Origin: Phycisphaeraceae bacterium
Lineage (GTDB): Bacteria > Planctomycetota > Phycisphaerae > Phycisphaerales > Phycisphaeraceae
Assembly (NCBI GenBank): GCA_029260655.1
Contig: JAJDCU010000049.1
Location: 29,980-93,979, forward strand
Direction of reading: 5' to 3'
DNA length: 64,000 nt
Every line of letters starts with the position of its first letter. Position 1 is the first letter of the stretch. The notes under the pieces were generated by a model, which had not been told where the DNA came from, made no database searches, and saw only the letters and a list, made by a program, of their open reading frames with translations. This document shows positions 1 through 8,861 of this stretch, in pieces. The position numbers were made by a program, and so were the translations under genes.

Positions 1-2
1 TG

Positions 3-962
3 ATGATCGACTCGCGGCTGGTCCCGGCCGACGACCCGCAAGTCGAAAAAGCGATTGGGTACATCCTCTCTCACGCGAAAGACGACGGCGGGATCCACGG
101 GGGGATCCTGGCCAACTACAACACCGCGATATGCCTAAGCGCCCTGGACCTGGTGCGCGACCGGCCGGGCATGGAAGACACGATCAAGAATGCGCAGGAC
201 TTCCTGCGCGGCATCCAGTGGGACGGCCAGGCCGATGCCCAGGGGCAGGCGGTGGACCGAGGTCACGCTTTCTTCGGCGGGTCGGGCTACGGCAAGCACG
301 GCCGACCAGACATGTCCAACACACAGTTCATGCTGCAAGGGCTCTACGACTCGGGGCTGGACTGCAAGGACCCGGCGTTCATCCGCGCGGTCGCGTTCAT
401 CAGCCGATGCCAGGGGACGGCAAGCAACTCGGCGTACCGGGATGTGATCGATCAGGACGGCGGGTTCATCTACGCCACCAGCGTCAACCGCGATCTTGTA
501 GGCGTGCCGCAGTCGATGGCCAGTCCCAAGATGGTCGACGAAGCCAAGGCAGGCAGGCAGGTGTCGGGGCTTCGGACCTACGGGTCGATGACCTACGCCG
601 GGGTCAAGAGCTACCTCTCCGCCCAACTCGATCGCGACGACCCGCGCGTCGTCGATGCGCTGCGCTGGATCAGCGACCACTACACGCTGGATGAAAACCC
701 CGGGATGCCTAAGCCGATCGCCCGGCAGGGCCTGTACTACTACTACATGACTTTCGCCCGCGCCCTGGACGCCTACGGCCACAGAACGATCCATACATCC
801 GATGGCATCGAGCACGACTGGGCAAACGACCTTGTAGACGCGCTTGTTTCCCGGCAATGCGAAGACGGCTCGTGGATCAATGAAGCCGACCGCTGGATGG
901 AAGGCGATCCGAACCTGGTCACCTGCTTCGCCCTGATCGCGCTGGAGGCGGCGGTGGATTGA
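3..962 (+). CDS. Prenyltransferase/squalene-oxidase repeat protein (5' end probably outside window)
   Basis: This reading frame is open to the window edge, so the first ATG seen is probably internal and the gene 5'-truncated. The visible 319 residues carry alpha/alpha-toroid repeats of the prenyltransferase/squalene oxidase type: DDGGIHGG near residue 28, DQDGGFIYA near 150 and CEDGSWINE near 292, each followed by a run such as NTAICLSALDL. Terpene cyclases and protein prenyltransferases share this fold, but the DxDD catalytic motif of squalene-hopene cyclases is not evident. In planctomycetes such repeats are common in stand-alone proteins of unknown substrate. A non-enzymatic or unassigned toroid is therefore the safest reading. 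Confidence 0.75.
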   Translation: MIDSRLVPADDPQVEKAIGYILSHAKDDGGIHGGILANYNTAICLSALDLVRDRPGMEDTIKNAQDFLRGIQWDGQADAQGQAVDRGHAFFGGSGYGKHGRPDMSNTQFMLQGLYDSGLDCKDPAFIRAVAFISRCQGTASNSAYRDVIDQDGGFIYATSVNRDLVGVPQSMASPKMVDEAKAGRQVSGLRTYGSMTYAGVKSYLSAQLDRDDPRVVDALRWISDHYTLDENPGMPKPIARQGLYYYYMTFARALDAYGHRTIHTSDGIEHDWANDLVDALVSRQCEDGSWINEADRWMEGDPNLVTCFALIALEAAVD

Positions 963-1021
963 CCTGGCAATGATCCTGCGTTCAGCCATCTGAACGATCA
1001 TCACGGGCCACAGAACGGAAC

Positions 1022-1660
1022 CTAGTGCTCAACCACAAGCCGATCCGCCAGAACATCTACCCCGGATACCCGCCCGACACCAATACCCCAGTTCTTGTAC
1101 CGTCCGCTCATGTAGGCAGAAACCGATAGCTTCTGAGTATCACTGAGATCTGACCAGGCTGCCTCCGGTAACCAGATCACGGTTCTCGGTCCAAACAAGT
1201 GTGGCTGCTTGTAGTACGAGTCAAGACGATACTTGTCACAAATGCTTCTGATTAAAGCCTCGCCCGCTTGTGCTAATGCCGGATCAACCTGCTCATCCGC
1301 TTGTTCTGCGGCTCGTTCCTGATAGGTTTCGTAAGCCGCACGCATGTTAAGTATTTCTTGCCGACCTTCCACGCTGATTTCCGACCAGGGCTGCGACCCT
1401 TGATACCAGGAGGGGGCGGTGTCCTCTCCCGCAGGCTGATGCTGCCCCTGTGGATCTTCAGCTCGATCAGTATCTGGGGTATCAGAGGGCGCAAAGAGTT
1501 TCCAGATCACCACTGCGGCCACGATGACAGATACCACAACCCACCCGGATAAACGCTCATCCCGATCGAAAGGGAAAGGGTCCTTGCCGTCACAGCTTGG
1601 ACACCGTTTCGCACTGAGAGCGACCGGATTCTTACAGTACCTGCAGGGGCGAGTAGGCAT
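1022..1660 (-). CDS. Zinc-ribbon single-pass membrane protein
   Basis: Hypothetical protein of 212 residues. The chosen ATG gives MPTRPCRYCKNP and has GGGAG about nine bases upstream. A longer in-frame extension exists but lies outside the zinc ribbon. The N-terminus holds two CxxC pairs (CRYC and CPSC), a typical short zinc ribbon. It is followed by one membrane segment (WVVVSVIVAAVVIWKLF, about residues 39-55) and an acidic, proline-rich linker. The C-terminal 120 residues look globular but match no family I recognise. It lies downstream of the RDD-protein gene on the same strand, more than 270 bases away, so it is probably transcribed on its own. Confidence 0.7.
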   Translation of the reverse strand: MPTRPCRYCKNPVALSAKRCPSCDGKDPFPFDRDERLSGWVVVSVIVAAVVIWKLFAPSDTPDTDRAEDPQGQHQPAGEDTAPSWYQGSQPWSEISVEGRQEILNMRAAYETYQERAAEQADEQVDPALAQAGEALIRSICDKYRLDSYYKQPHLFGPRTVIWLPEAAWSDLSDTQKLSVSAYMSGRYKNWGIGVGRVSGVDVLADRLVVEH

Positions 1661-1861
1661 TACGTCGGGCTCCCAAAGAAACCGTCTCATTTGCCGGATA
1701 CTCTCGTGACAGAGCGTAAGCCTTAACCCGGCAAAATGATTATCTATACCGTTTGCCACCAGTCAACTGCTACTCATTGATCGTGCTGAAAGCAGCGATG
1801 GATGTATTTCGGCCACCACACTTACAGACCAACACCCCAGGTATCTGCCAGGTATCGCTAA

Positions 1862-1878
1862 GCCGCAAGCGGCTTTTT
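1862..1878 (+). other. Short GC hairpin followed by six T
   Basis: The palindrome GCCGC-AA-GCGGC is followed directly by TTTTTT on the plus strand, which is intrinsic-terminator form. Both flanking genes run on the minus strand, so it would only stop plus-strand readthrough, for example from the prenyltransferase-repeat gene. Role uncertain. Confidence 0.4.
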
Positions 1879-1934
1879 TCACGACGGCGATTCTGTTTTG
1901 TGGCGCCCTTCTGTTGAACGGTGGCTGTTGGCCG

Positions 1935-3830
1935 TTACTCCGATCCGTCCTGATCCGGGTCTTGATCGTCTGCGTCATCCGGCTCTTGTTCTTGCTCTTC
2001 CTGCGGCTCGTCCATGATGACGACGGTTCGGCCGACCAGGTCGCCCAGGCGTTGTCGGTGCGGACCGATGACGGGGAGGATCAGCAGCAGCCAGGTCGAG
2101 GGTAGCAGGTCGAGTATCTTTAATAGGCCTCGGGTCAGCAGTTGCCAGGCGCGTGGTCGTGTGCCGTCGAGTTGGGCCGTGCGCAGGCCGATGATCCGTT
2201 TGCCCAGGGTGCGTGCGAAGACAAGCTCGCTGAGCGTGGTGTGTGCGACAAAGACGGCGATGACGAGGATCCCGGGCAGGACCTTGTCCAGCGGGATATC
2301 AAACCGGTCGCCGGGCCAGCGCAGCATCAGGCTTTCCAGCGAGATCCGGTAGGCGACCATGACGCCCAGCACGCCCGGCGCCAGGTCGATCATGGCGGCG
2401 AGGACGCGCCTGCTCAGGTCGGCAACGATCACGCCCGGGGGCAGGTTCAACCGGTTCCACGAGGCGTCGCGCCGCCAAAACGCCAGCATCAGCACGGTGA
2501 CCAGCACGGCGACGAGCAGGAGCCGCATGTACGACGCCAGTACTTCCCAGTGCTCCCGGCTCTGGATTGTCATGGCGGTGGGCTTCAGCGCCGTCTTGCC
2601 GTGGATGTCTGCCTGTGTCCAGATCAGTTCCACCTCCGCGGAGCTGTGGTCGTGGCTGGCGTGGACATCGCTGACGTCGGCCGAGTCGCGGGCGGCCGGT
2701 TTCGCATCCGGCTTCGTGTCCGCCTGGTCCATGTATTGCGCGATCAACGCGGCGTTGGCGGAGAAGCCAAAGATCGACCAGGCGGTGGGTGATACCCCAT
2801 CGAGCTGCATCTCGCCAACGGGCAGTGTTTCACCGCCGCGTAAGGCCCAGAGCCTGGCCGAGAGGTTATGGCCTGAAACACCCAGCCCCACCAGCACGAG
2901 TTGGCCTTCCATGTCGATGAACGCGAGCTGGTCTGGGTTGTCCTCCGCCGGGAGTTCGTACGACTGAACAGTCCACCCCGGAGAGTCGTCGCCTTGGTAG
3001 CGAAAGACATCCAGCCCCCCGGCGGACGTCGGCGAAGCGCCCGGGCGATGCCCCGCCAGGATCGGTGCGCTACCGGCTTGCCGTGGAGCGACCAGCCACG
3101 CCCGGGCCCCATCCGGCCAATCCTCGTGCAAGGGGACGGCTCGCCATCGGCCCTGCTCCAGGTGCAGCAGTCGGTCGACCGGTAGGCTGACCGGCGGGCC
3201 GGCTTGTGGGTCCGGCGGCTTGTCTTGCTGCTGGGTTTCGCGGTCACCGTCCACATCCTGCGCGCCCGGCGTGGTGTAGCCCAGCGGGAGCCCGACAGCC
3301 AGATCCCGTAGCCGGCTTGTCGACCCGCCGGTTCCGCTTGAAGGCTTGGGTTGGGCGTCGATCATCTCGAGAACCTGGCGATCTTCAACCCGCACCAGCA
3401 CCCAGGGCCCGGTGTCCGTCACAGCCATGGCGCGCAGGCGGACACCGCTAGGCAGGCTCGGCGCGACCCGTTTGATATAGCGCCAGCTATTGTCCATCGG
3501 CGAGGGCTCGGCGAGAAAGGTCTGTGCCGAGCCATCGGAGTACAGGATCCACAAGACGCCCTCACGGGCCGCCACGCCTTGGGGGCGCACCTCCCCGCGC
3601 AGGGTCTGGACCTTGCTGAGCTGATCCGGCGGGTCTCCCGGGCCGTAGTGCAGCAGCACAAAGACCCCAGGCCGATCGGGCTGAGGCATGAGAACCCACA
3701 GCCGCGTCCCGTCGGAGGCCGCCACCAGGCCGTGCCCCTGGGCCCGGGCGGTCCATAGCCCCATAACCGACCACAGCACCGCCAGCCACAGACACCCCGG
3801 TATCCAAACTTGTCCCTTACGCTTGATCAC
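1935..3830 (-). CDS. RDD-family membrane protein with large extracytoplasmic N-terminal region
   Basis: About 631 residues. A signal-anchor (CLWLAVLWSVMGLW) near the N-terminus is followed by some 400 residues rich in short beta-strand motifs such as GTRLWVLMPQ and GRWRAVPLHE, reminiscent of a propeller-like sensor but not assignable. One membrane helix near residue 435 leads to an RDD domain (about 465-610) with SRRVLAAMIDLAPGVL and ARTLGKRIIGLR, carrying the Arg and Asp residues that name the family, and three further membrane helices. The tail is very acidic (EEQEQEPDD). RDD domains are linked to transport or cation handling, with function usually unknown. The start could be this GTG or a TTG three codons earlier; neither has a well-spaced ribosome site. 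Confidence 0.8.
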   Translation of the reverse strand: MIKRKGQVWIPGCLWLAVLWSVMGLWTARAQGHGLVAASDGTRLWVLMPQPDRPGVFVLLHYGPGDPPDQLSKVQTLRGEVRPQGVAAREGVLWILYSDGSAQTFLAEPSPMDNSWRYIKRVAPSLPSGVRLRAMAVTDTGPWVLVRVEDRQVLEMIDAQPKPSSGTGGSTSRLRDLAVGLPLGYTTPGAQDVDGDRETQQQDKPPDPQAGPPVSLPVDRLLHLEQGRWRAVPLHEDWPDGARAWLVAPRQAGSAPILAGHRPGASPTSAGGLDVFRYQGDDSPGWTVQSYELPAEDNPDQLAFIDMEGQLVLVGLGVSGHNLSARLWALRGGETLPVGEMQLDGVSPTAWSIFGFSANAALIAQYMDQADTKPDAKPAARDSADVSDVHASHDHSSAEVELIWTQADIHGKTALKPTAMTIQSREHWEVLASYMRLLLVAVLVTVLMLAFWRRDASWNRLNLPPGVIVADLSRRVLAAMIDLAPGVLGVMVAYRISLESLMLRWPGDRFDIPLDKVLPGILVIAVFVAHTTLSELVFARTLGKRIIGLRTAQLDGTRPRAWQLLTRGLLKILDLLPSTWLLLILPVIGPHRQRLGDLVGRTVVIMDEPQEEQEQEPDDADDQDPDQDGSE

Positions 3831-3916
3831 ACACCTCAAGGTAATACATCCGGATACTCCGGGCCACCAACGGGTAGACGACGGACCGCCAAAGCGGGTT
3901 CGTGTACGATGCCCGG

Positions 3917-4867
3917 ATGCTCAAGCATCGGCTCATCTTCGGCCCGATCATGATCGCGGCGCTGATCGGCGTGGTCATCGCCGACGCCCTGCTGGACTCG
4001 GTGGACCTGACCGACTCACCGCTTCAAGACCTGTTTCTGGGTCGGACCTACCTGCCTGCTGGCCTGTTGATGCTTTTATGTTTCGCGGCGCTGGTGGTGC
4101 TGGGGTCCAGAGAGCTGTGCGTGATCTTCCGCGCCAAGGCCGTGATCATCGACACGCCGGTGATCATTCTCAGCGGGCTGCTTGGGCTCGTGCTGTTCTT
4201 CGCGATCCCCCACGGCCTGGGCTCGCAGACCGCGGTGGCGATCTACGGCACGGCGATGGTGGGCCTGTTCATGGCGACCCTGGTGATCCACAGCCGCAGG
4301 GGCCGGACCCAGGGCGCAATACACGCCGCAGCCGCCGCCATGTTCACCTTCGTCTACCTGGGCGTCCTGCCGGGCTACCTCATTGCGATCCGCTCGTGGC
4401 ACTCGGCGTGGACCCTCGTGGCGGTCATCGGGATCATCAAGGCCTGCGACATCGGGGCATACTTCACAGGGCTGGCGATCGGCAAGCACAAGCTCATCCC
4501 CTGGCTGAGCCCGAAAAAGACCTGGGAGGGGCTCATCGGCGGGATGGTCCTGTCCGCTGTATTGGCGACGGCCCTGGCGGCTCTGGGCAACCATTATGAG
4601 GTCACCGGGTACTGGGCCCGACATGAAGCCGGACGGTCGTTTGTCAGCGTGTCCTACCCTTTGTGGTTCGTCTTCCCCGCCGGCCTGGCGCTGGGCCTGA
4701 TCGGGCAGTTCGGGGACCTGGTCGCCAGCCTGTTCAAGCGGGACGCGGGGATCAAGGACTCGGGACGGGCTGTGCCGGGGTTCGGCGGGGTCCTGGATGT
4801 CATCGATTCCCCTATCGTCGTCGCCCCGTTCGCCTACTGGCTGCTGATGCTGACCCGGGTCCTGTGA
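3917..4867 (+). CDS. cdsA: Phosphatidate cytidylyltransferase (CDP-diglyceride synthase)
   Basis: Integral membrane enzyme that makes CDP-diacylglycerol from phosphatidic acid and CTP, the branch point for bacterial phospholipids. The 316-residue protein has about seven hydrophobic segments. The C-terminus carries the family signature: SLFKRDAGIKDSG followed by GFGG and DVID, close to the S-x-x-K-R-x4-K-D consensus, with Phe for the usual His in GHGG and Val for Arg in the usual DRID. The SPKKTWEG motif is upstream. ATG was chosen over an in-frame GTG five codons earlier. It lies divergent from the RDD gene and 257 bases before infC. Its usual partners (uppS, dxr, rseP) are absent nearby. Confidence 0.9.
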   Translation: MLKHRLIFGPIMIAALIGVVIADALLDSVDLTDSPLQDLFLGRTYLPAGLLMLLCFAALVVLGSRELCVIFRAKAVIIDTPVIILSGLLGLVLFFAIPHGLGSQTAVAIYGTAMVGLFMATLVIHSRRGRTQGAIHAAAAAMFTFVYLGVLPGYLIAIRSWHSAWTLVAVIGIIKACDIGAYFTGLAIGKHKLIPWLSPKKTWEGLIGGMVLSAVLATALAALGNHYEVTGYWARHEAGRSFVSVSYPLWFVFPAGLALGLIGQFGDLVASLFKRDAGIKDSGRAVPGFGGVLDVIDSPIVVAPFAYWLLMLTRVL

Positions 4868-5124
4868 CCGCCTAGGGGTCGGGCTTGTGCATAACCGCCC
4901 CCGCCTGGACCGGGGCTCCTTGCTGGATAAGCCCGGGAGCGATAACCTGTTGGGGTGTTGGCCAGGGTTCTGGTCGGCCCGTGCGTGATGATTGCGCTCA
5001 TAGGCCGGCGGACACGTGATGGGTGTGGTACTCATCCGCGTTACCTGGTCTTAATGTCACAGGCCCGGCCAGAATCGGCCGATGCCGCCATGGTTCACTG
5101 TACCCACACCGAAAGGCCGCTCCC

Positions 5125-5778
5125 ATCGCTAGAGGACGATTCCGACCCCAGCCCCGCGACACCGGCAAACGCCTGCGCACCAACGACCTGATCCGTATCT
5201 CCCCGGTCCGGCTGATTGACGAAAATGACAATCCCGTCGGCGTCGTCGAAGTCGACGAAGCGAAGCGACTGGCCAAGGAGGCCGGGCTCGACCTCGTCGA
5301 AGTCGCGCCCAAGGGCGATCCGCCTGTCTGTAAGATCATGGACTACGGCAAGTGGAAGTACGCCCAGAAAAAGAAAGAGCAAAAAGCACGCAGCCACGCC
5401 AAGCAAAGCGAGCTCAAGGGCATGCGGCTGCGCCCCAAGATCGACATCCACGACCTCGAAATCAAGATGGGCAAGGCCCGCGAGTTCCTCAACGACGGAG
5501 ACAAGGTCCAGTTCACGATGTTGTTCCGCGGCCGGGAGATGGCCCACCGCAACCTCGGGCTGGACTCGATGCGCCGGATCTGTGAGCAACTGGAGGACAT
5601 CGCCAAGGTCGAGTCCCCGCCGAAGATGATGGGCCGGCGAGCCACGATGGTCCTGGCCCCCGACCGCAACGCCACCGGCAAGCCCGAAAAAGACGCGAAC
5701 AAGAAGGCCTCACCCCCGCCCGCCGCTGAGCAAGCTGCGCCCCCGCCCGCGGAAAAGCCCCAGCCGTCGTCCACGTAG
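5125..5778 (+). CDS. infC: Translation initiation factor IF-3, probable AUC start
   Basis: IF-3 binds the 30S subunit, blocks premature 50S joining and checks start-codon pairing. Both domains are complete: the N-terminal domain (INDLIR-like TNDLIRISPVRLIDEND, about residues 14-80) and the C-terminal domain with SPPKMMGRRATMVLAP (about 90-170). A 35-residue Lys/Pro/Ala tail follows. No ATG, GTG or TTG stands at the expected start. An ATC is followed by Ala-Arg-Gly-Arg-Phe-Arg and preceded by AAAGG eight bases upstream, which fits the rare AUU/AUC starts known for infC in other bacteria. An upstream GTG would add 34 residues unlike any IF-3. The usual partners rpmI and rplT do not follow. Confidence 0.93.
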   Translation: MARGRFRPQPRDTGKRLRTNDLIRISPVRLIDENDNPVGVVEVDEAKRLAKEAGLDLVEVAPKGDPPVCKIMDYGKWKYAQKKKEQKARSHAKQSELKGMRLRPKIDIHDLEIKMGKAREFLNDGDKVQFTMLFRGREMAHRNLGLDSMRRICEQLEDIAKVESPPKMMGRRATMVLAPDRNATGKPEKDANKKASPPPAAEQAAPPPAEKPQPSST

Positions 5779-5897
5779 CAGCCGAACGCCAACTCGACTC
5801 CCGACCTCTTTTCCGTTCCCTCATAACAACCGGATCAAAGAACCCGAGGGGCTCAAATTGAGGCCGGACGTTCCATTGCTGCAAGCGGCTTATCACA

Positions 5898-6539
5898 ATG
5901 CATGACGCGCCTGACCTTCCCGCAGCACTGACACATGTCTATTGGCTTAGCGGCGCAAGTGGGGCCGCGAAATCCACTATCGCCCGGCGCCTGGCCGCTG
6001 CGCATGACATGACGCTCTATTCCACCGATGAGGTGATGGCCGATCACGCAAAGCGGTACACGCCAGATGAATGTCCGCGGCTGGAAAACTTCAAGCACAT
6101 GACGATGGACGAGCGTTGGCTAAACCGCACGCCGGACGTGATGTTCGAAACATTTCACTGGTTTCACGGCGAGGGGTTTCACCTTATCCTCGAGGACCTT
6201 CTCTCTCTGCCCCGCGACCGGAAGATCGTTGTCGAGGGTTTCCGGCCGCTGCCGCATCTTGTAACGCCGGTCATTGTGTCGCCGCATCAGGCGATCTGGC
6301 TTATCCCGACCCCTCAGTTCCGGGCAAAGGCGTTCGAGGCGCGGGGCACGATGTGGGACATCCCGAATAAGACGAGCCAGCCGGAGAAGGCGCTTCAGAA
6401 CCTGCTGACCCGCGATGCCATGTTCGCCCAGCGGCTTGACAAAGAAGCCGAGGCAGAGGGTGTTGCAACGATAGTCGTGGATGGCGCCCGGTCCGAAGAC
6501 GAATTGCTGGACGCCGTCGGATCGCATTTCAAGCTTTAA
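5898..6539 (+). CDS. P-loop kinase-like NTPase
   Basis: Predicted soluble 213-residue protein with a Walker A motif GASGAAKST at about residues 19-27, then LYSTDEV, which resembles the nucleotide-monophosphate or adenylylsulfate kinase/zeta-toxin fold (AAA_33-like). A hydrophobic strand with KIVVEGFRPLPHL near residue 115 would fit the Walker B/lid core. The substrate cannot be named. The gene stands alone, 119 bases after infC, and converges on an FRG-domain gene. Its placement next to an AT-rich insert suggests it may be accessory, but codon use is not strikingly foreign. A nucleoside kinase or a toxin-like kinase are both possible. Confidence 0.7.
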   Translation: MHDAPDLPAALTHVYWLSGASGAAKSTIARRLAAAHDMTLYSTDEVMADHAKRYTPDECPRLENFKHMTMDERWLNRTPDVMFETFHWFHGEGFHLILEDLLSLPRDRKIVVEGFRPLPHLVTPVIVSPHQAIWLIPTPQFRAKAFEARGTMWDIPNKTSQPEKALQNLLTRDAMFAQRLDKEAEAEGVATIVVDGARSEDELLDAVGSHFKL

Positions 6540-6572
6540 GACCTATGGGCCAGGCGGACTGGACATGCAGAT

Positions 6573-6614
6573 GACCGGAAAAAGGATAACAACAAGGAGC
6601 TTACCCCCTTTTTC
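6573..6614. repeat. Single GACCGGAAAAAGG copy within a small hairpin
   Basis: One copy of the 13-mer that is repeated three times on the far side of the FRG gene. Here it pairs with a downstream CCTTTTTC, giving an 8-bp stem. It sits between convergent genes, so it may serve as a terminator for either, or mark one edge of an inserted cassette. Confidence 0.6.
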
Positions 6615-6673
6615 GCCTCCCGCTAATGCCTCAAAAAGCCGCCAGGAGACCCGGATGTGATAGATACTTATCT

Positions 6674-7378
6674 TTAGATGAATCTATCATGGATGTGTCT
6701 ACCAATACCGTCGAGGTCTGGGAAGAGTGTTGCCCGATGTACATCAAGGCGTTGAAGTTCACATCGAATACGCGGTCGTGCCTTGTTGGGGATTATCAAG
6801 CGGTGCAATGAAAGACCCCACGGATCATCGAGTGACTTGAACCTTGGCGGGTGGACCGTAAATACAGATGCCTGCGAAGTAATTCTCGGGTGAATATGTG
6901 AAGGCTGATACAGCCGCAATTCTGATACTTCCAACGGGTTGCGATCTACCTGTTCATCGAGGGCATATCCTAACTCAACGTAAGTGTAGCACCACACAGC
7001 ACTGTCGGTGTCAGTTTGTTCTTCAACCGCAAAATATAGTGCCCCTAGTGGGTTTTCTGTCCAATCGAGAAGCCTTGTGGGGGCTCCATGATGCCGGGCT
7101 AATGCGAGGAACTCCCAGTTATTCGTAGGTCGAGTTCTTAGATATCGGGACGAGAGTTTCTTGAAATCCTGAAACACTAATCTCTCGTGATCTTCCCGAG
7201 ATATTCTGGCGTGGACATTTGAGAATATAGACCTATCGATGACCGGCTCAAGTTCCCAATCTTTGTCGCGGTGTCCTCGAAATAGATAAGGAGACTTGAG
7301 TTCGTCAAATATAACCTTGGTGAACTCGGCCACTGAGTCAATCCTGCGATCAGTGAACTCGAACCAATCATTCGACAT
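6674..7378 (-). CDS. FRG-domain protein
   Basis: The protein of 234 residues contains the FRG domain: YLFRGHRDKDWELEP near residue 31 (the FRG triad that names the family) and the strongly conserved ARHHGAPTRLLDWT with ENPLGALYFAV at about 93-118. FRG proteins are widespread in accessory and defence-associated regions, but the biochemical activity is not established. The gene is visibly AT-richer than its neighbours, stands alone on the minus strand and is flanked by copies of GACCGGAAAAAGG. All this fits horizontal acquisition. A role in phage defence or toxin-antitoxin biology is possible but is inference only. Confidence 0.85.
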   Translation of the reverse strand: MSNDWFEFTDRRIDSVAEFTKVIFDELKSPYLFRGHRDKDWELEPVIDRSIFSNVHARISREDHERLVFQDFKKLSSRYLRTRPTNNWEFLALARHHGAPTRLLDWTENPLGALYFAVEEQTDTDSAVWCYTYVELGYALDEQVDRNPLEVSELRLYQPSHIHPRITSQASVFTVHPPRFKSLDDPWGLSLHRLIIPNKARPRIRCELQRLDVHRATLFPDLDGIGRHIHDRFI

Positions 7379-7400
7379 TCTAGGGCCTCCTTAGCACCAG

Positions 7401-7438
7401 GACCGGAAAAAGGGACCGGAAAAAGGACCGGAAAAAGG
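7401..7438. repeat. Three tandem GACCGGAAAAAGG units upstream of the FRG gene
   Basis: Three copies of GACCGGAAAAAGG follow one another with a period of 13 and then 12 bases, sharing one G at the last junction. They lie just 5' of the FRG gene start, so they could also form part of its promoter region. Confidence 0.8.
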
Positions 7439-7482
7439 GTCGGGAGTCGAATTGGGTGTCCGCTACCGCAAATCTGCCATCC

Positions 7483-8523
7483 TCACAACAACCCCGCCGT
7501 CTCATCCAGATCGAACACCGCGTTCATGTTCTGGACTGCTTGCCCGGCTGCGCCCTTGATCATGTTGTCGATCGCGCTGAAGACCACGACGGTCGGCCGA
7601 TCGCCTTGTTTGGTCAGCCGGACGGTGATGTCGCAGAAGTTGGTGCCGGCGACATCCTTGACGTTGGGCAGGCCTTCCCTGACCCGGACGAAAGGCTCGT
7701 CGGCGTAGGTCGCTTCGTAGGCTTCGTACAGCTCGTCTTCGGTCACATCCGGGCCCGTCGGTTCGAGGTAGATCGTCTCCAGGATCCCCCGGTCGATCGG
7801 CAATAGGTGCGGGACGAACAGCGTGTGGATCAGCTTGCCCGCCACGGTCGAAAGGGTCTGCTCGATTTCCGGCTGATGCCGGTGCCCGCCGATCACGCCG
7901 TAGGGCAGGTACGACTCGTTGTGGTTTGGAAAGTGCAGCAGGTCGCTTGCCTTTTTGCCGGCCCCGGTCGTGCCGCTGGCGGCGTTGATGATGATGGGGT
8001 CGTGCTTGACCAGGCTGTGCGACAACAGCGGCGCGACGGCGAGCGCCGCTGCGGTGGGATAGCACCCGGGGTTGGCGACCAGCATCGCCCCCGGAAGTTG
8101 GTCTCTGTTTAATTCCGGCAGGCCGTACACCGCCTCCGCCAGGTTGTCCGGGTCGGCATGGGGATGGTCGTAGGTCCGCTCGTACAGCGCCGCGTCGGCC
8201 AGCCGGTAGTCCGCCGACAGGTCGATCACCCGAAGCCCGGCGTCCAGCAGCTTGGGCGCATAGCTCATCGCCGCCCGGTGCGGCAGCGCGAGAAACACCA
8301 CGTCCGCCTCGTCGGCGACCGCCTCGGGGTCGATCGGCCGACAGATCGCAAGGTCATCGTCCACCCGGCCAAGCAGCGCGGGGAACACCTCCCGGATGTC
8401 CGGCAGCTCGTCGCGGTGGCTGGCCAGGTACGTCAGCTCGGCCGAGGGATGGCGAGAAAGGGTATCGATCAGGTGATACCCCGTGTAACCGGTGGGTCCG
8501 ATGATGGCGGTTCGGATAGGCAT
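7483..8523 (-). CDS. argC: N-acetyl-gamma-glutamyl-phosphate reductase
   Basis: Third enzyme of arginine synthesis. It reduces N-acetylglutamyl phosphate to the semialdehyde using NADPH. The 346-residue protein begins MPIRTAIIGPTGYTG, with the Rossmann nucleotide-binding loop. The catalytic cysteine lies in VANPGCYPTAAALA at about residue 150. The ATG immediately before the Rossmann strand was chosen over an upstream in-frame start that adds eight residues. No other arginine gene is adjacent, so the pathway is dispersed in this genome. The protein has the usual family length. Confidence 0.95.
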   Translation of the reverse strand: MPIRTAIIGPTGYTGYHLIDTLSRHPSAELTYLASHRDELPDIREVFPALLGRVDDDLAICRPIDPEAVADEADVVFLALPHRAAMSYAPKLLDAGLRVIDLSADYRLADAALYERTYDHPHADPDNLAEAVYGLPELNRDQLPGAMLVANPGCYPTAAALAVAPLLSHSLVKHDPIIINAASGTTGAGKKASDLLHFPNHNESYLPYGVIGGHRHQPEIEQTLSTVAGKLIHTLFVPHLLPIDRGILETIYLEPTGPDVTEDELYEAYEATYADEPFVRVREGLPNVKDVAGTNFCDITVRLTKQGDRPTVVVFSAIDNMIKGAAGQAVQNMNAVFDLDETAGLL

Positions 8524-8861
8524 AGCCGGGCATTGTGCCCCGTCCACGCGCGTAGATCAAAACACCCGCTCCTAATTCGTGGCCGTCACAGCCACCGCAC
8601 GACCCCAGCCCTCAAGCCTTTGGGCAGGCCCAGGCGGCACGGGGAATATCCTATCTTATTTATATTGCAATATTTATACTTTGGCCTCACCGCGTGGCCG
8701 TAGCAGGTCGTTAGTTGCCGGATGCCTGAAAAAAGCGATGGCGACGGAGCATAAGCCCGGCTAACAACTCCGCAAAACCCCACGGACGTCGGCGGGTGCT
8801 TCGGGCGAGTGTGCCTCGGGCAAACACGCTTCAGACAGGCGCGACGGCCTGACAGATACGC
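8524..8861. other. Intergenic region with an AT-rich palindrome
   Basis: No coding potential I would trust. It contains a short AT-rich island with the perfect palindrome ATATTGCAATAT (bases 8662-8673). The minus-strand argC promoter should lie in this gap. Confidence 0.4.

Noticed and set aside
5023..5124. GTG start for infC, 34 codons upstream
   Set aside because: The added residues match nothing in IF-3, and no ribosome site precedes the GTG; ATC at 5125 fits better.
7401..7438. Possible CRISPR array
   Set aside because: The period is only 12-13 bases with no spacers and no cas genes in the window.
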